Assembly: GCA_012728855.1 (NCBI GenBank)
Contig: JAAYEH010000672.1
Location: forward strand, 1 to 34,958
Length of the DNA: 34,958 nucleotides
Source of the DNA: Rhodopirellula sp.
GTDB lineage: Bacteria > Planctomycetota > Planctomycetia > Pirellulales > Thermoguttaceae
Reading direction: 5' to 3'
The notes beneath the pieces are model-generated. The model was not told the origin of the DNA and did no database searches. It saw nothing but the letters and a program-made list of their open reading frames with translations. The position numbers were made by a program, and so were the translations under genes. Positions 17,196 to 25,317 of this stretch are shown here, in pieces. The stretch's first letter is position 1. Each line of letters opens with the position of its first letter.

Positions 17196-17549
17196 ATGAC
17201 GAAAACCGCTACAGTTCATGCGATCCAGAAATGGGAGTACCAATTCCTGACCAAGAAGACCGAAGCTTACCTGGTCAAGGAACTCAACGAACTCGGCCAG
17301 ATCGGCTGGGAGTTGGTCGCCGCGGGGCAGGGGAAAGATCGGGCAGGAGAACTCTCTTGGACCGCCTTCTTGAAGCGGCCGTACGTACCGCACCCGACGA
17401 GGCCTGTGGAAGAAGGAGCGGCCGATCAGGTTGTCGAACCGGGCGGGACCGTCGCAGCGGCGGCTCCGCCGATCCAGGGTTTCGATCTGGACGGGGAGGA
17501 GTTTTCCTTGCAGCAGTCGGCGCCGGCGAAGGAAGAGAAGGCAGAATAG
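17196..17549 (+). CDS. DUF4177-like small protein
   Basis: The 117-residue product contains a compact domain, WEYQFL...LNELGQIGWELVAA...WTAFLKRP, typical of DUF4177-type proteins of unknown function. A GGAGG lies just before the ATG at 17196, which decides this start over an in-frame ATG at 17115. The last ~50 residues are low in complexity and acidic. That stretch lies opposite the 3' end of the minus-strand gene 17426-18346. There is no signal peptide or membrane segment. Confidence 0.7.
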   Translation: MTKTATVHAIQKWEYQFLTKKTEAYLVKELNELGQIGWELVAAGQGKDRAGELSWTAFLKRPYVPHPTRPVEEGAADQVVEPGGTVAAAAPPIQGFDLDGEEFSLQQSAPAKEEKAE

Positions 17550-18346
17550 TCGCCGAGCAAGGAATCGAGTTGCTCGAAAAGGTCGGCGATGAGAAGGGGT
17601 TTTGAAAGGACCGCCGCCGCGCCGGCGGCGAGTACGGCGTTGCGCTCGTCCAACCGCGGAAAGTTCAACAGCGCGATCAGTGGGGCCGGATGCAATTGTT
17701 CCGCGAGGGATTTAAGGTCGGCTAATTCGCTCTCGACGCCGCCGCCAAAATCGAAGAGGACGGCCGTCGCGCCGCCGATCAGCGGCGGGCGGTTGGGCGT
17801 CAGCCATACGGTCGCATAGCCCTGCCGCCGACACGCCGAAGCCAGCCATTCGTACATGGCATACTCAAGCGCGTGGATAACGATGAGGCCGTGCCCGCGG
17901 ACGAGCGGCGCGTCGGCCACGGTGAGAAACTGCTCCTCATCGCTGGCCGTGACGGGCAGGGACCAGCTCGATCCCCGCCCCGCCGCCAGTCGCCGCAACT
18001 CGCGCCGGCACCGCGCAGGCCACTGATGCCAGTACACGCGGACCGCCGCGGGCCAGGGCTTGCCCGTGCGGACTTCCCCTTCACACCAACTTCCCAGCAG
18101 CCCGATCACGCGTGCTAGCGGCACTCGCTGCCGCAATCGATCGATATCGTCGGCGGACAACTGGCCCGGCATCGCCTGGGCGACCACAATCAGATCGGGC
18201 ACGAGTCGGCCGGAATCGAGAAAGCCAAGGGCGTCGTCCACGTCTTTGGCGGCCGTTACTTCCGCCGCGCGCCGCAGTTCGGCAACCGCGTCGCGAAACT
18301 CCGCCCGCTCGATTTCGCCGACGAGCAAGACGCGGATCGTACTCAT
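17426..18346 (-). CDS. Double receiver-like regulatory protein
   Basis: The 306-residue product begins MSTIRVLLVGE and appears to hold two CheY-like folds. The first (about 1-115) has VPDLIVVAQAMPG, with an Asp near the usual phospho-acceptor place. The second (about 165-268) has VLFDFGGG and AAAVLSKPLLIADLFEQL, the latter resembling the conserved Lys-Pro of receivers. No DNA-binding or output domain is visible. The start at 18346 is preferred to an upstream in-frame start because that extension runs into the repeat at 18386-18478. The last 124 bases overlap the DUF4177-like gene in antisense. The receiver assignment is moderate. Confidence 0.6.
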   Translation of the reverse strand: MSTIRVLLVGEIERAEFRDAVAELRRAAEVTAAKDVDDALGFLDSGRLVPDLIVVAQAMPGQLSADDIDRLRQRVPLARVIGLLGSWCEGEVRTGKPWPAAVRVYWHQWPARCRRELRRLAAGRGSSWSLPVTASDEEQFLTVADAPLVRGHGLIVIHALEYAMYEWLASACRRQGYATVWLTPNRPPLIGGATAVLFDFGGGVESELADLKSLAEQLHPAPLIALLNFPRLDERNAVLAAGAAAVLSKPLLIADLFEQLDSLLGDYSAFSSFAGADCCKENSSPSRSKPWIGGAAAATVPPGSTT

Positions 18347-18385
18347 TGTTTCCTCTAATACGGTGCTGCGGTCGCAACCAAAATC

Positions 18386-18500
18386 GTTTAACCGCAACGG
18401 CCAACGGCCTGCGCGGGGGGCGGTAACAAGACCCGCCACGGCGCGTCACGCGCAGGCCGTTGGCCGTTGCGGTTAAACGAGGTTAAACGAGGTTAAACGA
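18386..18500. repeat. Inverted repeat with a tandem decamer at its edge
   Basis: GTTTAACCGCAACGGCCAACGG (as two parts, 18386-18407) pairs with the arm ending GCGGTTAAAC at 18478. The decamer GGTTAAACGA then occurs three times in a row (18471-18500). The element belongs to the same family as 25544-25643. Confidence 0.88.
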
Positions 18501-18545
18501 GCCAAAACATGCGCACACGGTGCGTCGAACTTACTGACAAAGACT

Positions 18546-19256
18546 CTAACCCAGCTTCTTCTCGGTCGCGGCGATCAATTCATGCGCCGTCAAAGCATCA
18601 GGCGCCGCCCGCAACGCTTCGAGAAACCCGGGAAACCCGATCACGCGGCTCAATCGGGCGAGCGTGCGGAGGTGCCTGCGGTCCGACACCGAGCAGATCA
18701 AGAAGAAAACGTCGGTGAGCATTCCCCGGCTGGCCGCGAATGGAATGCCGTTTTGGGTAATCCCCAAGGCCAGGAATTCCTGGCCGAGGATGTTGGTCAT
18801 CGGGCGGCGGGGGTGAAGCAAAGCCACGCCACCCTCCAGAGCGGTCGGCGCCATTTCTTCACGGGCACGAATCGCCTCAAGCATCTTCTCGGGATCCCAA
18901 AGCCAGCCGGTCCCAGCGGCCAGGTCGACCATCGCCGAGAGCACCGAGTTCTTCGTCCTGGCCTTCAAGGGAACGGCGACGGCCTCGACAGGCAGTGAAT
19001 CGGCCAAGACGACATCTTCCGGATCCTTCGGGCCCGGGGCGCTCTCCAAGACGCCTTCCATCTCGATCAACTCCTCTTCATCGGAGAGGCCGATCCGTTG
19101 CTCCAGCCAGTGGTGGATGTCCGCCTGTGAGAACCTCCACTGGCCGGCCACCTTGCGGCCGGGCAACTTGTCCCGGTCCGCCAACCGCATCACCTGCTGC
19201 GGCGAGAGGTGAAGGTAGGTTGCGAGGCGGTCAATATCAAAATCTTCCGTCGGCAT
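18546..19256 (-). CDS. HTH (excisionase-like) / PTS EIIA-type fusion protein
   Basis: The 236-residue product opens with a MerR/excisionase-like helix-turn-helix (about 5-55: IDRLATYLHLSPQQVMRLAD, then LPGRKVAGQWRFSQADI). It ends in a PtsN/EIIA-fructose-type domain (about 95-236). The likely phospho-histidine is His148 in GVALLHPRRP, where PtsN proteins have a PHGR-type motif. A DNA-binding EIIA suggests a regulator whose activity follows phosphotransfer state; that is inference. The ATG at 19256 is chosen because the HTH begins right after it. The gene is divergent from murE with a 193-base gap, so it may share or control that promoter. Confidence 0.75.
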   Translation of the reverse strand: MPTEDFDIDRLATYLHLSPQQVMRLADRDKLPGRKVAGQWRFSQADIHHWLEQRIGLSDEEELIEMEGVLESAPGPKDPEDVVLADSLPVEAVAVPLKARTKNSVLSAMVDLAAGTGWLWDPEKMLEAIRAREEMAPTALEGGVALLHPRRPMTNILGQEFLALGITQNGIPFAASRGMLTDVFFLICSVSDRRHLRTLARLSRVIGFPGFLEALRAAPDALTAHELIAATEKKLG

Positions 19257-19359
19257 GGCTGTTCGGAGATACGCGAGAGGGAGAAAACCGACCAATTTGT
19301 CATATTCGTCGATTGGCCGGCCCTTGTCCAGCCCTCGGCCGGCTGCGGCGATTTCCGCC

Positions 19360-19387
19360 TTGACAGGGAAGCGGAAATCGAGACAAT
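19360..19387 (+). promoter_or_regulatory. Probable sigma-70 promoter of the mur cluster
   Basis: A perfect TTGACA (19360-19365) is followed after 16 bases by GACAAT (19382-19387), 62 bases before the murE ATG and in the gap between divergent genes. The -10 matches four of six consensus positions. Confidence 0.45.
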
Positions 19388-19449
19388 CCGGCCGCTTAAC
19401 CAAGACATCCGACACCGTCAGGCGCCTCAGGGCACGGAGGCCTCGCGCC

Positions 19450-20934
19450 ATGCAAACCTGTCCCGATTCCGATCACGCGCTCAGTCTGCGCCAGATACTC
19501 GACGGCGTCGAACTGTTCGGCGGCGACGATATCCGCATCACCGGCTGCAACTGCCGCTCGCAGTCGATCGAGCCGGGCGACCTCTTTGTGGCGATCTCGG
19601 GGACCGTCCGCGATGGACACGACCATGTTGCCGAGGCGGTTGCCCGCGGCTGCGCCGCCGTGGTGGCCGAACGGCCGATTTCCACCAGTGTGCCGGTCTG
19701 CTATGTCGCCGACAGCCGCGCGGCCTACGGCCGCATCTGCCAGGGACTGGCCGGGGATCCCAGCCGAAAACTGAAGGCGATTGGAATCACGGGGACCAAC
19801 GGAAAGACCACAACCAGCTACCTGATCGCCAGTGTGCTCGGACATGCCGGCCGGCGGCCCGGTGTCCTGGGCACAATCGGATGTTTCGACGGCGTCGAGT
19901 TTGAGGAAACGTCGATGACCACGCCGCCGCCCGATCAACTGGCCCGCTGCCTGGGACGCATGGTCCGAAACGGTTGCACGCACGCCGTGATGGAAGTATC
20001 GAGCCACGCGCTGGATCAGTCGCGAGTGGCGGGCATGGTGTTTGACGCCGCCTGCGTCACGAACGTCCGTCGCGACCACCTCGACTATCATCGCTCGATC
20101 AACGATTACCGCATGGCTAAGTCGCGGCTGATGGATTACCTCGCGCCGGAGGGTTTCGCGGTGCTCAATGCCGACGACCCCACTTCCGTCGACTACCTGA
20201 CGCGAATCGACGGGCCGGTATTGACCATTGGCGTGCGATCGGCGGCGGAGATCACCGGGACGCTGATCGAGCAGCACGTCAGCGAACAGACCTTTCTCCT
20301 CACGGCAGGCAGCGATGCGCTCCCCGTGCGGACGCGGATGATCGGGCTGCATCACGTTTACAATTGCCTCACCGCGGCGGCGGTGGGATTGGCGTACGGC
20401 ATCGATCTGGCCACGGTGGCCCGAGGACTCGAAGCCGTCGAGCAGCTTCCCGGCAGACTCCAGCGAATCGAATGCGGGCAGCCGTTCAGTGTGTTCGTCG
20501 ATTTCGCGCACACTCCCGACGCGCTGGCCGGGACGCTTCAAACGCTGCGCGAGGTCGTTTCCGGCAGGCTGATCTGCGTGTTCGGGGCCGGCGGCGATCG
20601 GGATCGGCACAAGCGGCCTTTGATGGGCAGGGAGGTCGAAAACGGCGCCGACCTAGCCATCGTCACCGACGATAATCCGCGGAACGAGGATCCAGAGGCG
20701 ATCGTCACCGATATCCTTGCGGGGTTCCGTAGTCCGGCTGCGGCAGAGGTTGTCCCGGATCGGTCGCGGGCGATCGCACGGGCGCTCGAACTGGCCAGGC
20801 CGGGCGACGGTGTGCTCATCGCCGGCAAAGGACACGAACAACACCAGATTATCGGCAGCGGGCGTCATCACTTCGACGACGTGGAGGTGGCGCGGGAGTG
20901 GTTGTACGAGTGTACGTCAGGCTTTCCAGCCTGA
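19450..20934 (+). CDS. murE: UDP-MurNAc-tripeptide synthetase (MurE)
   Basis: The 494-residue cytoplasmic ligase adds the third stem-peptide residue to UDP-MurNAc-L-Ala-D-Glu using ATP. GITGTNGKTTT at about 112-122 is the P-loop. MEVSSHALDQSRV and FVDFAHTPDAL are family motifs. DNPR at 408-411 is the signature for meso-diaminopimelate, so a DAP-type peptidoglycan is expected. GKGHE lies near the end. An earlier in-frame ATG at 19255 would add 65 basic, non-homologous residues; the ATG at 19450 fits the family. The last codons (TSGFPA and stop) lie inside a repeat (20913-20935), so the natural C-terminus was probably replaced when the element arrived. It is the first gene of the mur cluster. 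Confidence 0.95.
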   Translation: MQTCPDSDHALSLRQILDGVELFGGDDIRITGCNCRSQSIEPGDLFVAISGTVRDGHDHVAEAVARGCAAVVAERPISTSVPVCYVADSRAAYGRICQGLAGDPSRKLKAIGITGTNGKTTTSYLIASVLGHAGRRPGVLGTIGCFDGVEFEETSMTTPPPDQLARCLGRMVRNGCTHAVMEVSSHALDQSRVAGMVFDAACVTNVRRDHLDYHRSINDYRMAKSRLMDYLAPEGFAVLNADDPTSVDYLTRIDGPVLTIGVRSAAEITGTLIEQHVSEQTFLLTAGSDALPVRTRMIGLHHVYNCLTAAAVGLAYGIDLATVARGLEAVEQLPGRLQRIECGQPFSVFVDFAHTPDALAGTLQTLREVVSGRLICVFGAGGDRDRHKRPLMGREVENGADLAIVTDDNPRNEDPEAIVTDILAGFRSPAAAEVVPDRSRAIARALELARPGDGVLIAGKGHEQHQIIGSGRHHFDDVEVAREWLYECTSGFPA

Positions 20935-20935
20935 C
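20913..20935. repeat. GTCAGGCTTTCCAGCCTGAC palindrome, copy 1
   Basis: This 23-base palindromic unit covers the murE stop codon (TGA at 20932-20934). Inverted or related copies lie at 21055-21074 and 21089-21111. Confidence 0.85.
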
Positions 20936-20951
20936 CGTCGCGGAAAATCAG

Positions 20952-21050
20952 GCATGGTTCAAGAAACGGGGACTGGCTCCGAGCCAAATGGCTTCTGCCG
21001 GTGAAAAACACGATTGGGCGAGGTGCCTGTCCCCGTTTTTTGAACCATGC
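20952..21050. repeat. Palindromic GGGGAC repeat, copy C
   Basis: Outer arms GCATGGTTCAAGAAACGG and the matching CCGTTTTTTGAACCATGC enclose the family core: GGGGACTGGCTC at 20968-20979 and GTGCCTGTCCCC at 21023-21034. It lies between murE and murF, flanked on both sides by the CAGGCTTTCCAGCCTG palindrome family. Confidence 0.88.
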
Positions 21051-21054
21051 CGAA

Positions 21055-21111
21055 AGTCAGGCTGGAAAGCCTGAAGATAACAAAAATGCCAGGCTGGAAA
21101 GCCTGACGTAC
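21055..21111. repeat. GTCAGGCTGGAAAGCCTGAC palindrome, copies 2 and 3
   Basis: Two units (21055-21074 and 21089-21111) are the reverse complement of copy 1 at 20913-20935. Copy 3 ends TGACGTA, mirroring the TACGTCA start of copy 1, so copies 1 and 3 bracket the murE-murF gap as an inverted pair. Confidence 0.85.
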
Positions 21112-21127
21112 CGGTGCGGTTAATGCG

Positions 21128-22519
21128 ATGGCGACCTTAGGGGATCTACAACTTGCGACTGGCGGCGCGTTCAAACCGGCGGAAGGTGTCGCTTGGGCCT
21201 CCGCGGCGACTCCGTTGGGCCGCGTTGTCAGCGACAGCCGCTGGATCGAACCCGGAGATGTCTTCTGGGCATTGGCCGGCACGAGATTCGACGGCGCCGA
21301 CTTCATCGACGAAGCCTTCCGGCGCGGCGCCACCGGGGTTGTGTCGGCCCGAACGGCCGAAATCCCTCCCGATCGATGGTTGCTCTCCGTCGCCGACACA
21401 CGGACCGCCCTGCAACAGTGGGCCGCCTGGTGGCGGCTGCAGTTCGCCGGAACGATGATCGCCGTCACCGGCAGCGTCGGTAAGACCACCACGCGCCAGA
21501 TGATCCATACGGTGCTCGGCGCGCGATGGAAAGGGACGGCGAGTCCCAAGAACTACAACAATCAAGTCGGTGTGCCTCTGAGCATCCTGCAAATCGAGCC
21601 AAGCGACCAATATGCGGTTTTGGAACTGGGCGCCAGCCGAGCCGGCGAGATTGCCGCGCTGAGCAGGATCTGCCGGCCCACGATCGGCGTGATCACCAAC
21701 ATCGCCGACGCGCACTTGGGCGGCTTCGGCAGCCCGCGGGCGATTGCCGAGGCGAAAGCGGAGTTGCTCGGCGCGTTGCCGCTGGACGGTCATGCCGTTC
21801 TGGGCGACGACCCCTGGCTGCGGCGGATGGCCCGCAAATCGCGAGCGCCAATCACCTGGGTCGGCCGCGGCGCGGACTGCGACGTGACGGCCGGCGATAT
21901 CCAGTGCGGGCGGGGCGAACTGCGGTTCCGTGTCGAAGCGGTGGAGTTCCGCGTGCCGGTCTGGGGACGACACCACCTGGCCGACGCGTTGCTGGCCGTG
22001 GCGGTGGGACAAGCGCTGGGCATGAGGCTCAACGAGATCTCCGCGGCACTGGAGCGTTTCGATCCGCTGCCGATGCGCTGCGAAGTGGTCGAGGCTCGCG
22101 GGGCCACGATCATCAACGATACCTACAACGCCAGTCCCGCGGCAATGAAGGCAGCGCTGGAATTGCTTCGAGATTTCGACGCGCCGGGACGGCGGATCGT
22201 CGTCTCGGGCGATATGGCGGAACTCGGCGATGAGGCAATCCGCCTGCACCGCCAGTTGGGCAACCAGATAGTGAGCCTCTGCGGCGCCGATCTGCTCATC
22301 GCTTGCGGCGAGTTCGCCCGCGACGTGGCGGCCGGCGCACGTGCGGCGGGAATGACGCCGACGCGGGCGATCCCCTGCCGCACGCCGGAAGAAACCCTGC
22401 CGTTCCTCGGCCAGGTGATCTTGCCCGGCGATGTCGTGCTGGTCAAGGGCTCGCGGGTGATGGGCATGGAACGATTAGTGGAAGCGATGCAGCGGTATCC
22501 GCAGCGTCGCACTGCCTGA
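21128..22519 (+). CDS. murF: UDP-MurNAc-tripeptide:D-Ala-D-Ala ligase (MurF)
   Basis: The 463-residue cytoplasmic ligase joins D-Ala-D-Ala to the tripeptide precursor. The P-loop is VTGSVGKTTT (about 113-122). SPKNYNNQVGVPLSIL, LELGASRAGEI, ITNIADAHL and INDTYNASPAAM are classic MurF motifs, and the C-terminal VKGSRVMGMERLV fits as well. Length and motif order are normal and no break is seen. The ATG lies 16 bases after the last repeat of the murE-murF gap and no strong Shine-Dalgarno sequence is visible; translation may depend on a message read through the repeats. Confidence 0.95.
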   Translation: MATLGDLQLATGGAFKPAEGVAWASAATPLGRVVSDSRWIEPGDVFWALAGTRFDGADFIDEAFRRGATGVVSARTAEIPPDRWLLSVADTRTALQQWAAWWRLQFAGTMIAVTGSVGKTTTRQMIHTVLGARWKGTASPKNYNNQVGVPLSILQIEPSDQYAVLELGASRAGEIAALSRICRPTIGVITNIADAHLGGFGSPRAIAEAKAELLGALPLDGHAVLGDDPWLRRMARKSRAPITWVGRGADCDVTAGDIQCGRGELRFRVEAVEFRVPVWGRHHLADALLAVAVGQALGMRLNEISAALERFDPLPMRCEVVEARGATIINDTYNASPAAMKAALELLRDFDAPGRRIVVSGDMAELGDEAIRLHRQLGNQIVSLCGADLLIACGEFARDVAAGARAAGMTPTRAIPCRTPEETLPFLGQVILPGDVVLVKGSRVMGMERLVEAMQRYPQRRTA

Positions 22520-22675
22520 GAAGGAGAAGGAACTAGCGTTTGAGCTTCACCGATCGCGACGAGATTGCGGGATCTCGATGCGGCCCTCCCTCCTGGGGCT
22601 GGAGCATAATCTTGCCGGAACATTGCGGCTACTGGGTCGGCCGCTTCGGCAAGTGCTTCTCGGTGGAGCTTGTGA

Positions 22676-22718
22676 CTGAGCGCCGGGGCGGCACGTCCGT
22701 GCCGCCCCGGTGACTCAG
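22676..22718. repeat. Hairpin repeat upstream of mraY
   Basis: CTGAG and CCGGGGCGGCACG pair with CGTGCCGCCCCGG and CTCAG across a tiny loop. It lies in the 253-base murF-mraY gap. No T-run follows, so it is probably a dispersed repeat, though it could slow transcription. Nothing else is evident in the gap. Confidence 0.75.
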
Positions 22719-22772
22719 GGATTTCTCTCTTGGGATTCCCCGCTTCTTCTTGCCGCTCACCGGGTAAAACGC

Positions 22773-24014
22773 ATGCTCCTCTGGCTCCTCGCACGACTGG
22801 CCGAAGTCCCCGCCGGCCTGGCCTGGACCGAGCGAATGGGGGCACTGGAAAAGATCACCTTGCGGGCCTCGCTGGCGGCAGCGGCCGGCTTCGCGCTGGC
22901 GATGCTTCTCGGCCCGCGGTTGATCGAGTGGCTCCGCGGCCGATTCCGCGAATCGATCAAGAGCGACTCGATCCGTCTCCGTGAACTGCATCGATCCAAA
23001 GACGCCACGCCGACGATGGGCGGCTTGTTTATCGTGGCGGGACTGATCGGTAGCACCGTTCTCTTTACCGACTTGCGCTGTGCCTATGTTCACGCCGCCC
23101 TGGTTGCGACTATTGGGTTGGCCCTGGTGGGGGCGATCGACGATTGGACCAAGTTGCGAAGCGCGGGGCAGGGAATCTCGGCGCGCGCCAAACTGCTCGG
23201 CCAGATCGTCACGGCGACGGTGGCGACGGCGATCGTCTATGGGCAGCATTCCGCACTACCGCACTTGCTCGACTTTCGCCTCCCCTTGGCCGAAATCTCC
23301 TTTCCTCTCGGGTTCGCGTTCGTACCGTTGTCGGTTCTGGTGATCGTCGGCGCGTCGAACGCCGTCAATCTCGCCGACGGACTGGACGGGTTGGCCGGCG
23401 GCTGCCTGTTGTTCGCCACGGCGGGGATGATGGTAGTAGCCTATACGGCTGGTCATGCCGAACTGGCTGCCTACCTCGATCTGCCCAACATTCCCGGCAG
23501 CGGTGAAATGGCCGTTTTGGCGGGCGGCATGATGGGCGCCGTGCTGGGGTTTCTTTGGTTCAACTGCCATCCGGCCCAAGTCTTCATGGGCGACACCGGC
23601 TCGCTCCCTCTGGGCGGATTGCTGGGCCTATTGGCGGTGGTCACGCGGCAGGAATTGCTTCTAGTGCTCATTGGCGGTGTGTTCGTGGCCGAGGCAGTTA
23701 GTGTGATGATCCAGGTCAGCGTCTACAAGTGGCGGCGACGACGGATCTTCCTCTGTGCGCCGCTGCACCATCACTTCCAGTTTCTGGGCTGGCCCGAGTC
23801 GCGAATTGTCGTTCGCTTTTGGATTGCATCGGCGCTCTGTGCCCTGGTCGGACTAGCGAGCCTGAAATGGAACATCCACGAGACCCCTTCGGGCGGACCG
23901 AGCACGCTCGCTTCAACGGCGCGAGCCGTGACGATGACCAACCCCACTTCGTCTTTGCCGGTGGCGGAACCGGCGGACATCTCTTTCCGGGCCTCGCGGT
24001 CGCCGAGGCGCTGA
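22773..24014 (+). CDS. mraY: Phospho-MurNAc-pentapeptide transferase (MraY) with C-terminal extension
   Basis: This polytopic inner-membrane enzyme moves phospho-MurNAc-pentapeptide onto undecaprenyl phosphate to make lipid I. Family motifs are LHRSKDATPTMGG, GAIDDWTKLR, NAVNLADGLDGLAGG, FMGDTGSLPLGG and the HHHFQFLGWPE loop, in the right order among about ten hydrophobic segments. The ATG at 22773 gives 413 residues; an in-frame GTG at 22710 lies inside the upstream hairpin. After the last membrane helix (ending near ASLKWN) about 45 polar residues continue with no family counterpart, overlapping the start of murG in another frame. The core enzyme looks intact. Confidence 0.93.
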   Translation: MLLWLLARLAEVPAGLAWTERMGALEKITLRASLAAAAGFALAMLLGPRLIEWLRGRFRESIKSDSIRLRELHRSKDATPTMGGLFIVAGLIGSTVLFTDLRCAYVHAALVATIGLALVGAIDDWTKLRSAGQGISARAKLLGQIVTATVATAIVYGQHSALPHLLDFRLPLAEISFPLGFAFVPLSVLVIVGASNAVNLADGLDGLAGGCLLFATAGMMVVAYTAGHAELAAYLDLPNIPGSGEMAVLAGGMMGAVLGFLWFNCHPAQVFMGDTGSLPLGGLLGLLAVVTRQELLLVLIGGVFVAEAVSVMIQVSVYKWRRRRIFLCAPLHHHFQFLGWPESRIVVRFWIASALCALVGLASLKWNIHETPSGGPSTLASTARAVTMTNPTSSLPVAEPADISFRASRSPRR

Positions 24015-25045
24015 TCGGCGCCGCGGCCGATGTGAAAATCACCTTTGCCGGCACCGGCAAGGACTTCGAGCGGCGGCACGTCCAGGCGGCGGGTTTCCAG
24101 TACCAGGCGATCTCCTGCCGCCCGCTCCCACGGGGACCGCTGGGTGTGCCGCGGTTCCTGGCCGACAACCTGCTGGGCTACTGGAAGGCCTCGGCATTTC
24201 TGCGACGTCAGCGGGTGGCGTGTGTCGTTGGACTGGGCGGCTACGCCAGTGTGCCGATGGCCCGTGCGGCCGTCCGGCAAGGCATCGCGTTGGTGCTCTT
24301 GGAGCAAAACGCCACGGCGGGACGTGCCACGCGGTGGCTCGCCCCGGCGGCGGACGCAGTATGTTTGGCCCTCAAGGAGGCCCGCAACGATCTGCCGGCG
24401 CAGTGTGCCATCCGTGTCGTCGGCAATCCGGTGCGGATAGGTTTTGGGGAGTTCCACCGAAAGGGCCACCCCAAGCGGATGCGCCAACTGCTCATCCTGG
24501 GCGGCAGCAGCGGTGCCCGTTCGCTGAACGAAAGTGTTCCCCGCGCACTCGCCCGTCTCGGCCCCCGCCTCGGCGGCTGGCGGATTTTGCACCAATCGGG
24601 ACCGAACGACCTGGAACCGGTTCGGGCTCTCTACGCCACGCTTGAACTCGAAGCAACCGTGACGCCGTTTGTCGCGGATATGCCGGCCACACTCGCCGAC
24701 ACCGACCTGGCCGTCTCTCGCGCCGGGGGAACGACGCTGGCCGAGTTGTCTGTCTCCGGCGTTCCCGCAGTGCTAGTGCCGTATCCGCACGCCGCCGACG
24801 ACCATCAAGGGAAGAACGCCGCGGTGTGGACCGCCGCAGGCGGATGTATCGCAATCGACCAGCGCGACCCATCGGGAGACTTCTGTGATCGCCTCGCGGC
24901 GGCCCTTGGCCCATTGCTGCGAGACGGGAAATCGCTGGCCGCCATGGCGGGCCGGATGCGAAAGCTCGCCCGTCCCTCCGCGGCGCGCGACATTGCCGAG
25001 ATGGTTTTGAATCGAAGTGGTCTGGCGAAAGTGGGTGCTTGGTAG
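23867..25045 (+). CDS. murG: UDP-GlcNAc:lipid I N-acetylglucosaminyltransferase (MurG)
   Basis: This peripheral inner-membrane GT-B glycosyltransferase turns lipid I into lipid II (392 residues from this start). FAGGGTGGHLFPGLAVA carries the N-terminal glycine loop. GGYASVPMARAA, LILGGSSGARSLN, SRAGGTTLAEL and PYPHAADDHQGKNA are the lipid- and UDP-GlcNAc-binding motifs. The ATG at 23867 is the nearest sensible start and leaves a ~26-residue N-terminal extension. The glycine loop (23960-23980) lies inside the mraY frame, so an overlap of at least 55 bases is unavoidable. The stop TAG (25043-25045) is the first three bases of a palindromic repeat. Confidence 0.93.
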   Translation: MEHPRDPFGRTEHARFNGASRDDDQPHFVFAGGGTGGHLFPGLAVAEALIGAAADVKITFAGTGKDFERRHVQAAGFQYQAISCRPLPRGPLGVPRFLADNLLGYWKASAFLRRQRVACVVGLGGYASVPMARAAVRQGIALVLLEQNATAGRATRWLAPAADAVCLALKEARNDLPAQCAIRVVGNPVRIGFGEFHRKGHPKRMRQLLILGGSSGARSLNESVPRALARLGPRLGGWRILHQSGPNDLEPVRALYATLELEATVTPFVADMPATLADTDLAVSRAGGTTLAELSVSGVPAVLVPYPHAADDHQGKNAAVWTAAGGCIAIDQRDPSGDFCDRLAAALGPLLRDGKSLAAMAGRMRKLARPSAARDIAEMVLNRSGLAKVGAW

Positions 25046-25162
25046 ATCCCGCTTGCCGAGCGGGATCTTTCGCACATCTCGCCTGCCGCGCCAGACTTTT
25101 CGCAGATCCCGTTTGCCGAGCGGGAGCTTGCCGCAGAGATCCCGCTCGGCAAGCGGGATCTA
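25043..25162. repeat. TAGATCCCGCTTGCCG palindrome cluster
   Basis: A 26-base unit at 25043-25068 and its perfect reverse complement at 25137-25162 bracket a variant at 25104-25128 and a decayed copy near 25075-25097. Each unit is itself a hairpin (AGATCCCGCT with AGCGGGATCT). The first unit supplies the murG stop codon. Confidence 0.88.
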
Positions 25163-25317
25163 CTGATCGCGACTTTTCTCCGCGGAGTGTTGCACGAAAT
25201 TGCGCCGCTTGCAGCGAAATCGCACACGTGTGATTCTCGTCGCCGGGAGACTCCGACGACGTTCTCACGCTGCACCACATCGTCGCAAGTCGTTTTCTAA
25301 CAGTGTCTTACAAGAAT
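25163..25317. other. Intergenic stretch with no gene seen
   Basis: No coding sequence is recognised. A weak -10-like TTACAA (25308-25313) lies just before the candidate RNA that follows; no good -35 accompanies it. Confidence 0.4.
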
